This document shows, one piece after another, positions 34,368 through 42,489 of a stretch of DNA of 64,000 bases. Below the pieces are notes generated by a model that saw nothing but the letters and a program-made list of their open reading frames with translations, ran no database searches and was not told where the DNA came from. The translations under genes were made by a program, and so were the position numbers. Position 1 is the stretch's first letter, and each line of letters starts with the position of its first letter. The stretch lies in assembly GCF_000518765.1 (NCBI RefSeq), contig NZ_KI912489.1, forward strand, positions 500,652-564,651, given 5' to 3'. The stretch comes from Ruminococcus flavefaciens ATCC 19208. Lineage in GTDB: Bacteria; Bacillota; Clostridia; Oscillospirales; Ruminococcaceae.

Positions 34368-36764
34368 ATGGAAAAAAGTTTTTCAAAACGTATTACAGCA
34401 TTGACCGCAGCACTTGCCGTAATAGCAGGTTCAGCAGCTTCCTGCGGTAAGAAGGAGGACAGCAGCAAGGGCGAGAAAAAAACAGCTCAGGAGCTTATGG
34501 CTGCTTCTTACCGCGCAGTAAGCATCGACACAGATGTTGAATTAAATGATGTCTCAGATATGAAAAAGCTTGATGACGGACGTATCTTTATCAGTGCAGC
34601 AAGCTATGGAAGCTCATCACCGTCATTCTATATTGCAGATTCTGCTATGACATCTTTCGATGAGATAAAGGTCGATCTTGGCATCAAGGAAGATGAAGAA
34701 GTCAATTTGAATTCTGTATATACACCTGACGGCGACATAATGGTAATGGCAACATTTTCTGATTACGGCGATCAGGAAAAGCCTGATTTTGAGGATCCTG
34801 ATTTTGATTATCAGAGTTTCGATTTTGAAGAATTCTATAAAAATGTTAAGCAGACATACAAGATATATACTGTTGATCTTGACGGAAAGGTTACTTCCGA
34901 GAATGAGATCAAGGGCCTTGACAAATATGAAGATGACGAAAGCAGATTAAACATAGGTAATTTCTACCCATGCGGCGGCGGTAAAGCAATTCTTTCGGTT
35001 TACGGTACAAGCAGCGATCAGTATGTTGTAATAAACGCTGACGGTACTTTAGGCGATGAGGTCAAGGTCAATGATATGAACTGGATAAACAATATGTCTG
35101 CTATGGGTGACGGCACACTTGCTGTTATTGGATATGCAAGCGACGGTGAGGCAATAAAGTTCCTTGACATGGAAACATTAAGTGAAACAGGCGATTCATT
35201 AAAGCTTGATGATGTTGGAAACACAGGTATAAACAGCCTGTTCCCAGGCAATGATGATTATAAGTTCTTTGCATCAACAGGCAAGGGTATCGTTGGTATA
35301 GACAAGGACGGAAAGTCAACCGAGCTCATTAACTGGGTAGACTCTGATATGGGTGAAGGATATGTCAACTCATTCATACCTGTTGAGAACGGCGAGTTCA
35401 TAATCTGGTACAGTGATTATTCAAATGAAAGCGAAAGCGGTCTTTACAGACTTACAAAGCGTGATGCTTCAGAGCTTGAAAATACAAAGATCATCACTAT
35501 CGGTGTACTTTATGATGACTGGCAGATCAAGGGCAAGGTATCCTCATTCAATAAATCACATGACGGCGTAAGATTCAAGATCGAAGATTACAGCAAGTAT
35601 GACGATTATGATAGTGATGCAGAGAAGTACAACAATACAGGTGAAGGACAGCTCAAGAAGGACATCGTTTCAGGAAAGGCTCCTGATATGATCGTTGCGA
35701 ATAACCGCGGAATTATCGACAGCCTCTATAAGAAGGGACTCTTTGAGGACCTTTATAATATGCTGGATAAGGATCCCGATATCAGCAAGGAAGATATCAT
35801 GCCTAACGTACTGGCTGCTTGTGAGGCTGGCGGAAAGCTCTATTCTATCACACCTTCATTCTATATAGAGACACTGGCTGCAAAGAAGTCAAACTGTGAT
35901 AAGGAAAACTGGACAGTTGACGAGATGATAGACGCATACAATAATCTCCCTGATGGTATGAGATTTACTTCACTTGATTGTAAGGAATCAATGCTTATGA
36001 TGGTTCTCTCAGCACTTGGAGACGTTATAGACTACGAAAAGGGCACCTGCAATTTCGATACTCCTGATTTCAGAAAGCTCATTGCTTTCATAGATCAGTT
36101 CCCTTCACAGGATGATGTTATTGACTGGGAGGACGAGACAGCAATGCAGGACTTCTTCGGCGGCAACAACATCAAGGAGAATAAAGTGCTTCTTCAGGAT
36201 ATGTATATAAACAACTTTACGGATTATACAGAACAACTCAAGGGCGAATTTGAAGGAGACATTTCATTTGTAGGTTTCCCTTCTTCAACCGGTAAGGGTA
36301 GTGTATTAGGATTTAGTCAGAGCTTTGCCATTCTTTCAAATTCCGAAAACAAGGACGAATGCTGGGAGCTTATAAAGAGCTGCTTTAACGATTCTGTTGA
36401 TGAAGAAAACGGCGTAGCAATTTACGGTTTCCCTTCACTCAAGTCTGCATTTGATAAGATGGCTGAAAAGAGCTTGAAGAAGCCTACTTACAAGGACGAG
36501 AACGGCAAGGAAGTTGAGCAGGATCTCACTTATCACGGAGCGGACGGTAAGGAAGTAAAGATAGATCCTCTTACAGTTGAGGAAAAAGACTTTATCGTAG
36601 ATTATATCAAGAACACAACACAGGTAAGCGAGTCTATTGATCCTGATGTAGGAATGATACTTGAAGAAGAGCTCATGGCTTACCTCAAGGGTGAGAAGAA
36701 AGCAGACGAGGTCATCGAGCTTTTACAGAGCCGTATATCACTTCTTGTAAGTGAGCAGAGCTGA
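34368..36764 (+). CDS. Large substrate-binding lipoprotein with an extra N-terminal domain
   Basis: The 798-residue protein starts with a lipoprotein signal (VIAGSAASCGKK, Cys26). Residues about 40-370 hold repeated strands of the type GDGTLAVIGYASDGEAIKFLD, suggestive of a beta-propeller. From about 375 a family 1 binding fold follows (ITIGVLYDDWQIKGKVSSFNKSHDGVRFKIEDY, VSGKAPDMIVANNRG, GFPSSTGKGSVLGFSQSFAI). It is about twice the usual size. It is the last gene of the operon that starts with the permease pair at 29553, so it is their likely binding protein. The ligand is unknown. Confidence 0.83.
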   Translation: MEKSFSKRITALTAALAVIAGSAASCGKKEDSSKGEKKTAQELMAASYRAVSIDTDVELNDVSDMKKLDDGRIFISAASYGSSSPSFYIADSAMTSFDEIKVDLGIKEDEEVNLNSVYTPDGDIMVMATFSDYGDQEKPDFEDPDFDYQSFDFEEFYKNVKQTYKIYTVDLDGKVTSENEIKGLDKYEDDESRLNIGNFYPCGGGKAILSVYGTSSDQYVVINADGTLGDEVKVNDMNWINNMSAMGDGTLAVIGYASDGEAIKFLDMETLSETGDSLKLDDVGNTGINSLFPGNDDYKFFASTGKGIVGIDKDGKSTELINWVDSDMGEGYVNSFIPVENGEFIIWYSDYSNESESGLYRLTKRDASELENTKIITIGVLYDDWQIKGKVSSFNKSHDGVRFKIEDYSKYDDYDSDAEKYNNTGEGQLKKDIVSGKAPDMIVANNRGIIDSLYKKGLFEDLYNMLDKDPDISKEDIMPNVLAACEAGGKLYSITPSFYIETLAAKKSNCDKENWTVDEMIDAYNNLPDGMRFTSLDCKESMLMMVLSALGDVIDYEKGTCNFDTPDFRKLIAFIDQFPSQDDVIDWEDETAMQDFFGGNNIKENKVLLQDMYINNFTDYTEQLKGEFEGDISFVGFPSSTGKGSVLGFSQSFAILSNSENKDECWELIKSCFNDSVDEENGVAIYGFPSLKSAFDKMAEKSLKKPTYKDENGKEVEQDLTYHGADGKEVKIDPLTVEEKDFIVDYIKNTTQVSESIDPDVGMILEEELMAYLKGEKKADEVIELLQSRISLLVSEQS

Positions 36765-36835
36765 CAGAGCTTTGGCGGCACATAATAAATGATATACAGA
36801 TATTTTCGTATATAAATACAACCTCCTTAATTTTT

Positions 36836-36869
36836 GGCTCTGCCTTTTTTGGCAGAGCCTTTTCCTTTT
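36836..36869 (+). terminator. Rho-independent terminator of the transporter operon
   Basis: GGCTCTGCC-TTTTTT-GGCAGAGCC followed by TTTTCCTTTT. Confidence 0.9.
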
Positions 36870-36876
36870 CTGAGTG

Positions 36877-36905
36877 TTGACAATAAAAAGCAGGAATGAT
36901 ATACT
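36877..36905 (+). promoter_or_regulatory. Promoter of the DUF2752 gene
   Basis: TTGACA (36877-36882), 17 bases, TATACT (36900-36905), starting just after the preceding terminator. Confidence 0.8.
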
Positions 36906-36938
36906 TGTCTTATCAATTAAGAATTACAAGGGTGAAAT

Positions 36939-37334
36939 ATGAGCAAACGTGTAAGGATAATGGCAGCGATTTTGTTTCCGTGTGCAGCTGCAATGATATA
37001 TATATTCAGGGATTCAGTAACAGAAGCATCACATCTGCTGCCCGAATGTTCTATACATAAGCTTACGGGATTATGGTGTACGGGCTGCGGCAATACAAGA
37101 AGCGTTAATGCGCTTCTGCACGGTCAGCTGTGGCGTGCGGTAAGATACAATCCGACCATACCTTTTCTTGGGTTTATGGCTCTTCTGCTGTATGCTGAGA
37201 CAGTCATAGGCATATGGAACGACAGGGTAAAGCTTTTTCCGCGGAAAAAGTGGCTATGGTGGACTGTATTGGGAATGTTTCTTGTTTTCTTTATTGTAAG
37301 GAATTTCTTTAATGTACTTGCACCGCCTCTTTAA
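36939..37334 (+). CDS. DUF2752 membrane protein
   Basis: The 131-residue product has three hydrophobic helices and the family motif in GLWCTGCGNTRSVNALLHGQ (a C-x-x-C pair followed by TR). The function of the family is unknown; the paired cysteines face the membrane boundary after the first helix. It is a single gene between a promoter and a terminator. Confidence 0.8.
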   Translation: MSKRVRIMAAILFPCAAAMIYIFRDSVTEASHLLPECSIHKLTGLWCTGCGNTRSVNALLHGQLWRAVRYNPTIPFLGFMALLLYAETVIGIWNDRVKLFPRKKWLWWTVLGMFLVFFIVRNFFNVLAPPL

Positions 37335-37358
37335 GCTTCCTGAGAAGGGAGCTTTTTT
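37333..37358 (+). terminator. Terminator after the DUF2752 gene
   Basis: AAGCTTCC-TGAGAA-GGGAGCTT (one G:T pair) runs into TTTTTTG, overlapping the stop codon region. Confidence 0.75.
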
Positions 37359-37365
37359 GTTTGAC

Positions 37366-37521
37366 TAATGAAAAACTTGAACTATTATGCCGCGATTGTT
37401 GCTATTTTAAAATTAATATGATATAAGCAGCGTGACGCTGCACCCTTTTTCGCGTAAAATTAATGAAAAACTTGAACTATTATTCCGCGATTGTTGCTAT
37501 TTTAAAATTAATATGATATAA
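37366..37521 (+). repeat. 61-bp direct repeat pair carrying a duplicated promoter region, with a terminator between
   Basis: 37366-37426 and 37461-37521 are 61 bases each and differ at one base. Each ends in the AT-rich ATTAATATGATATAA that looks like a -10 region. Between them lies GCAGCGTGACGCTGC (37427-37441) followed by ACCCTTTTT, a terminator-like hairpin. A transcript from the first copy would meet this hairpin, while one from the second copy reads directly into the flippase gene. Confidence 0.85.
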
Positions 37522-37554
37522 TAATAGCGTATAATATTTTTCGGAGTGTTAAAA

Positions 37555-38985
37555 ATGAATAAATATAAAAAACTGGTCTTTAATACGGGCATTTTTGCCA
37601 TTGGAACTTTTGGCTCAAAAATACTTGTTTTACTGCTCAATCGACTTTATACAGCCAATTTAAGCTCTCATAATCTCGGAATAAAGGGACTCCTCGTCAC
37701 AATGGCTCTGTTTTTGCAGCCAATTTTCACTTTCGCTTTGCAGGAGTATCTTATCCGTTTCGGACTTGATAAGGAATATGACAAGCGACAGGTGTTCAAT
37801 ACATCTGCTGTAATGACTACAGCGGGAATGCTGCTTATGGCGATAGTAATGCCGCTTCTTGCCGCTGTTCCCGCGCTGGACTTTGTAAAGGGGTATTCGC
37901 TGCTGCTTATAGTATACGTTATAACATCGTCTTTCCGTATGCTGTGTCAGCAGTTCGTCCGCGCACTTGATAAGGTCAAGCTTTTCTCCATAGACGGTAT
38001 CTTTGCAGTCCTTACATTGCTGATATTCAATGTCATATTTATATCCGTACTGCACTGGGGCGTAAAGGGCTTCATGCTTGCGACTATATTCTCAGACCTG
38101 TGCTCGATAGTGTTCCTTTTTTCTGCCGCAAAGCTGAAGAGATACACAGGCATACGTTATTTCAATAAAGAGCTTGCAGGAGAGATGTTAAGGTTTGCAG
38201 GACCGTTTATTCCAACAATAGTAATGTGGACCATAACAAGCCTTTCCGACAGACTTTTCATCAATAAGATGCACAGTGATTACCATGAGCTTGGAAAATC
38301 CGCTGTCGGTATCTACGACTGTGCAAACGTAATACCAAATCTTATCTCAATGGTATCGACTATATTCTATCAGGCATGGAGTATGTCTGCCATAAATGAA
38401 AATTCATCAGCGGACAGAAACAAGTTTTACGAAAAGGTATATTCCGCATATGAAGCAATGCTGTTCATTGCGTCAGCAGGACTTCTTCTCCTTATAAAGC
38501 CTGTTACCTCAATATTTATGGTGTCGAGCACATATTCGGAATACTCGACCGTATACCTCTATACTCCTATACTGATAGTTGCTGTACTGTTCATGAGCTT
38601 AAATCAGTTTCTCGGCAGTATCTATTCGGCTACAAAGCACCCTAAAAACTCATGCTATACGGCTCTTGCAGCCTGCCTCGTAAATATCCCCATGAACTAT
38701 TTCCTCATACCGATATGGGGCATAAACGGAGCAGCATTAGCAACTCTGCTCAGTTATCTTATCTGCTTCTGGGCACGTATCATAGATGCAAGATATTATG
38801 TACCGTTCCGTTTTAACGGAGGCAAGAACCTTTTGAATACAGCACTGCTGCTTCTGATGTGTGCTGTAATGATGACAGAGGTCAAGTACTATATATTCGG
38901 TGCGCTTGTTTTTGCAGCAGCTGTAACTGCTATGAATTACAAGTCGCTTCTTATTACGGTAAATAAGCTTCTCAAGAGAAGCTGA
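37555..38985 (+). CDS. Polysaccharide flippase-type membrane protein (MOP/Wzx family)
   Basis: The ATG at 37555 (MNKYKKLVFNTGIFAIGTFG) has CGGAG upstream; a GTG at 37546 is less likely. The 476-residue product has about 12-14 membrane helices and the N-terminal pattern of oligosaccharide flippases (GSKILVLLLNRLYTANLSSHNLGIKGL). Such proteins flip lipid-linked sugars for capsule or wall glycans. No glycosyltransferase genes are near, so its substrate is unknown. Confidence 0.87.
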   Translation: MNKYKKLVFNTGIFAIGTFGSKILVLLLNRLYTANLSSHNLGIKGLLVTMALFLQPIFTFALQEYLIRFGLDKEYDKRQVFNTSAVMTTAGMLLMAIVMPLLAAVPALDFVKGYSLLLIVYVITSSFRMLCQQFVRALDKVKLFSIDGIFAVLTLLIFNVIFISVLHWGVKGFMLATIFSDLCSIVFLFSAAKLKRYTGIRYFNKELAGEMLRFAGPFIPTIVMWTITSLSDRLFINKMHSDYHELGKSAVGIYDCANVIPNLISMVSTIFYQAWSMSAINENSSADRNKFYEKVYSAYEAMLFIASAGLLLLIKPVTSIFMVSSTYSEYSTVYLYTPILIVAVLFMSLNQFLGSIYSATKHPKNSCYTALAACLVNIPMNYFLIPIWGINGAALATLLSYLICFWARIIDARYYVPFRFNGGKNLLNTALLLLMCAVMMTEVKYYIFGALVFAAAVTAMNYKSLLITVNKLLKRS

Positions 38986-39027
38986 TATACCGTTAACTCA
39001 TATCACAAAATAAAAGGAGGGCTAAAT

Positions 39028-39738
39028 ATGCCGACACCACACAACAATGCCAAAAAAGGCGATATCGCTAAAACAGTTCTCATGCCCGGAGATCCGCTGA
39101 GAGCCAAATTCATTGCCGAGAATTACCTTGAAAACACCGTATGCTATAACGAGGTAAGAGGTATGCTCGGATATACGGGTACTTACAGGGGCGTTCCCGT
39201 ATCCGTACAGGGCAGCGGCATGGGTATGCCTTCTATAGGTATATATTCATGGGAGCTTTTCAATGAGTACGGCGTTGAGAATATTATCAGAGTAGGTACC
39301 GCAGGAGCTGTTGCGGACAGCGTACAGCTTCGAGATGTAGTTATAGGAATGAGTGCAAGCACCAATTCTGCTTATGCTTCACAGTACAGACTACCGGGGA
39401 CTTATGCACCAACAGCTTCATGGAGCCTGCTTTCGGCTGCTGTAAAGGCAGCTGAGGCTAAGGGAAGCAGCTTCCATGTGGGAAATATACTTTCAAGCGA
39501 TACCTTCTATGATGACGCAGACAGCCTTGCAGACTGGCAGAAGATGAATGTGCTTGCCATAGAAATGGAGGCAGCTGCGCTTTATATGAACGCTGCAAGG
39601 GCAGGGAAGAATGCGCTGTGTATACTTACGGTATCAGACTGTCCGCTGAAAGGACTTTCCACAACTGCTGAGGAGAGACAGACCACCTTCCGTGACATGA
39701 TGGAGATAGCTCTTGAGACAGCTTATACAATGAAATAA
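39028..39738 (+). CDS. deoD: Purine-nucleoside phosphorylase, DeoD type
   Basis: The 236-residue protein is full length for hexameric DeoD. It has the phosphate and nucleoside site pattern MPGDPLRAKFIAENYLE, GSGMGMPSIGIYSWEL, the purine-site EMEAAALY and the catalytic Asp in SDCPL. It cleaves purine (deoxy)nucleosides with phosphate to base and (deoxy)ribose 1-phosphate. AAGGAGG precedes the ATG. It is not part of a visible nucleoside operon. Confidence 0.95.
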   Translation: MPTPHNNAKKGDIAKTVLMPGDPLRAKFIAENYLENTVCYNEVRGMLGYTGTYRGVPVSVQGSGMGMPSIGIYSWELFNEYGVENIIRVGTAGAVADSVQLRDVVIGMSASTNSAYASQYRLPGTYAPTASWSLLSAAVKAAEAKGSSFHVGNILSSDTFYDDADSLADWQKMNVLAIEMEAAALYMNAARAGKNALCILTVSDCPLKGLSTTAEERQTTFRDMMEIALETAYTMK

Positions 39739-39853
39739 TTTTAGGAAAATTTAAGATAACTTTAAGATTATTTTAAGGTTGGATTGGTATATTATTAGTG
39801 GATTAAGTAATCCCCCAATTCCCCTTCTATATTTATTCATTTCATTTTTCTTG

Positions 39854-39878
39854 GCTATGCTTCGTGCATAGCTTTTTA
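39854..39878 (+). terminator. Terminator downstream of deoD
   Basis: GCTATGC-TTCGT-GCATAGC followed by TTTTTACTTTTT, about 115 bases after the deoD stop. Confidence 0.8.
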
Positions 39879-39906
39879 CTTTTTATGAGGATATTGCATA
39901 TATAAC

Positions 39907-39946
39907 AAAAAACGCAGCGGCTTCGGTGCTAACGAAACTGCTGCGT
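39907..39946 (-). terminator. Terminator of the NatAB-type operon
   Basis: On the minus strand ACGCAGC and GCTGCGT enclose an inner GTTTCG/CGAAGC stem, followed by TTTTTT. Confidence 0.85.
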
Positions 39947-39971
39947 CTTTTCATGGGGAAAGGGAAGAGGC

Positions 39972-41318
39972 TCAATCCTCAGTGGTTTTTCTTGATTTTT
40001 TGAATCTGGACTTCTGACCGAAGTTCAGAGATATCGTGAGTATCTTGTCTGACTTGAAAAGCTTTAATGCAAAGAACATCACGATAATGAATATTACGAA
40101 CTGATATCCTAAACCTATCCAGAATTCTGTCATATTTCCGAACATAAGGTTTGGTATCGCGGTAAATGTGTGAGTAAAAGGTATCGCATACACGATAAGC
40201 CTTGCTGCTGTAGGAAGTGTATTCACATCTGTGAATACTGATATGAGCCACGGTATCATTACCATCATCATTATCGGCAGGAGCATTGTCTGTGCTGACT
40301 TTGAGTCATTGACAAGTGCGCCGAGGATAATTGATATCGCAAGGCATATCATAATTGTAAGGAAGAGCTGAACTCCTACCAGTGCATAATCTACAGCGGA
40401 AAGGTTGAGACCTAACTGTCTGAAAGCGTCATCGGCGGATAACGATTTGGTAACTGTTTCTGTTATCCCGAGATCGCTTGTGACAGCGCTTGTCATTCCT
40501 TTGGTGTATACTGAGAAGCCGATCATCATTACGCCTGCGTTTATGAGAGCAACTATTGCTGCTGCAAGCATTTTGGCTGTTATAACAGATCCTCGTGTTA
40601 CAGGGGTGGAAAGGAGAGTTTCGAGGGTCTTGTCTATCTTTTCATTTGATATTGAAGCAATGAGCGACTGAGAAGTAAGCATCAGGAGCACAAGAACGAT
40701 GATAGGAAGTATCATATTCTGTGTTGATATCTTACCCAGTATAGTGGTGCTCGATACTTTTGCTGTTTTATCGGCTACAACGGTCTGCTCTGATATTTTC
40801 AGAGGAGCTTCGATGATCTTCAGGTTATCTTCCGAAACGCCCTGCTGTTCTGCAAGCTCATAGGATATATACGAATTTATAAGAGAAGTCGTACCGTCTG
40901 TACCGCCTGTGAATCCGCTTAATGTGGAAGCTGATTTTATTTTGCTAACGGAGATGACCTCAGGTTTTTTGCCGTTTTTTATTTCATCGGTAAACCCCTT
41001 GGGGATAACAACGTAGCTTTTCATATTGCTTCCGCTGAACGGTGCTGCGTAATCATCATTTTTAACAGATACTATCTTGACATTTGAGCCTTCTGTTATG
41101 AATGAATCCAGCATAGCGTTGGTGAAGTCGGTATTATCAAGGTCGCAGATATTTATTTTCGGGTGAGAAGCCTCTTCGCTGATCTCAGCTGTTACAGACT
41201 GCATAACGTTACCCATTATAATAAATATTGCCAGTGAAAATAACAATGAGAATACCATCTGAGCGTTTATAAGCTCGGAAAGTTCTTTTTTCAGGAGGTT
41301 AATGAACTTCATTCTCAT
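39972..41318 (-). CDS. ABC-2 permease, NatB-like
   Basis: The 448-residue product has an N-terminal helix (about 17-40), a large extracytoplasmic domain (about 45-200, with SYISYELAEQQGVSEDN), and five C-terminal helices, as in NatB/YhaP-type exporter permeases. The helix region has TLETLLSTPVTRGSVITAKML, the conserved cytoplasmic motif of this family. It overlaps its ATPase gene by 20 bases. NatAB systems export sodium or toxic compounds; the substrate here is not certain. Confidence 0.85.
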   Translation of the reverse strand: MRMKFINLLKKELSELINAQMVFSLLFSLAIFIIMGNVMQSVTAEISEEASHPKINICDLDNTDFTNAMLDSFITEGSNVKIVSVKNDDYAAPFSGSNMKSYVVIPKGFTDEIKNGKKPEVISVSKIKSASTLSGFTGGTDGTTSLINSYISYELAEQQGVSEDNLKIIEAPLKISEQTVVADKTAKVSSTTILGKISTQNMILPIIVLVLLMLTSQSLIASISNEKIDKTLETLLSTPVTRGSVITAKMLAAAIVALINAGVMMIGFSVYTKGMTSAVTSDLGITETVTKSLSADDAFRQLGLNLSAVDYALVGVQLFLTIMICLAISIILGALVNDSKSAQTMLLPIMMMVMIPWLISVFTDVNTLPTAARLIVYAIPFTHTFTAIPNLMFGNMTEFWIGLGYQFVIFIIVMFFALKLFKSDKILTISLNFGQKSRFKKSRKTTED

Positions 41319-42039
41319 TCACCACCCTTTCAAATACTTCCTCGAGATTAGGCGCGTTATAGCGTTCCTTGAGCTCGTCTGTACGGCCTGTTACCATGAG
41401 ATGTCCTTTTGAGACTATACCCACGCGGTCGGAAACGAATTCTATCTCAAGCATATTGTGTGATGAGAGAAGGAAGGACATTCCTTCTTCTTCCGCGAGC
41501 TTTTTTATCATCTTGCGTATCTCGATAGCATTGAGTACGTCAAGACCGCTTGTAGGCTCGTCGAGAATTGCAAGCTTGGGCTTTGTCATTACAGCCCTTG
41601 CAAGGAGAAGCTTGCGTATCATTCCGCGGCTGTAGCTTCCGATCTTATCATTAAGCCTGTCGCCGAGTCCGCAGATATTCTTTGCACGTTCCACACAGGA
41701 GTTTATCCCGTCGATGTCGCTCGTGAAAAGACCTGCCATGAATCTCAGGTACTTTATACCTGTCATCTGTTTATATGCACCTGCTTCGTCGGGGAGGTAA
41801 GTGATACATTCCCTGACCTTTTCAGGAGCTTTTATAACGCTGTGACCTGCCACGATGGCGTCACCGTCGGTAGGCTTCAGCAGTGTTGATATCATTCTGA
41901 TAGTAGTTGTTTTGCCTGCGCCGTTGGGACCGATGAGAGCGAATATCTCTCCTTCACCTATTTCAAAAGATATCTTATCAACAGCGAGGACTTTTGTGTA
42001 CTGCTTTGACAGTCCTTTTACTTCAAGAACATTTGCCAA
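41299..42039 (-). CDS. ABC transporter ATP-binding protein, NatA-like
   Basis: The 246-residue ATPase has Walker A GPNGAGKTT, signature YSRGM (in place of LSGGQ) and Walker B LAILDEPTSGLD. The initial methionine follows AAGGAGAGAT. It is the first gene of the two-gene exporter operon. The YSRGM signature is common in the NatA/CcmA-type subfamily. Confidence 0.88.
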   Translation of the reverse strand: MANVLEVKGLSKQYTKVLAVDKISFEIGEGEIFALIGPNGAGKTTTIRMISTLLKPTDGDAIVAGHSVIKAPEKVRECITYLPDEAGAYKQMTGIKYLRFMAGLFTSDIDGINSCVERAKNICGLGDRLNDKIGSYSRGMIRKLLLARAVMTKPKLAILDEPTSGLDVLNAIEIRKMIKKLAEEEGMSFLLSSHNMLEIEFVSDRVGIVSKGHLMVTGRTDELKERYNAPNLEEVFERVVNENEVH

Positions 42040-42100
42040 GAATATCTCTCCTTATTAAATGGAGTTGAGTAGTGAAACTGTTACTTCTTTCTACACTTGT

Positions 42101-42129
42101 ATAATAGCACAAATAGAGCCAAATGTCAA
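42101..42129 (-). promoter_or_regulatory. Promoter of the NatAB-type operon
   Basis: On the minus strand TTGACA (42124-42129), 17 bases, TATTAT (42101-42106), about 60 bases before the ATPase start. Confidence 0.8.
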
Positions 42130-42336
42130 TACAAAAAGTAGAATGTAGATAAGATTTTACAGTTTTTTAATAATCGTGAAATTCGGGAATTAAATTAAAA
42201 CAATGAGGTAAAAGTTCTTGTTATAACTTACAGTTTATGAGTATGCTAATTGTTGAATCTTATTGAAAATATTGATAATTTAGCTAAAATACGCATGGTA
42301 AAAAATATTATTTATTATACAGAAATATTGAATTTC

Positions 42337-42365
42337 TTGACAATAAACGATAAATTTGATATACT
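42337..42365 (+). promoter_or_regulatory. Promoter of the 42.5-54.5 kb transporter locus
   Basis: TTGACA (42337-42342), 17 bases, TATACT (42360-42365). In the leader, GCGCA (42415-42419) and TGCGC flank TCCC/GGGA and are followed by TTTTTT (to about 42453), a terminator-like structure before the first gene. The rest of 42130-42336 is AT-rich without recognisable features. Confidence 0.75.
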
Positions 42366-42489
42366 GATTTTGAAGGATATATGCAGTTTTGGCAAACTCT
42401 TTAACGGCTGTCCGTGCGCATAATTCCCAACGCAGGGAGATTGCGCTTTTTTATTTGTCACTCAGCGTATGAAAGGCGGTGAAAACTGA

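Noticed and set aside
42410..42455. A cyclic-di-GMP riboswitch in the leader of the 42.5 kb locus
   Set aside because: GGCAAAC and a terminator-like stem are present, but the other conserved parts of the aptamer are not seen.
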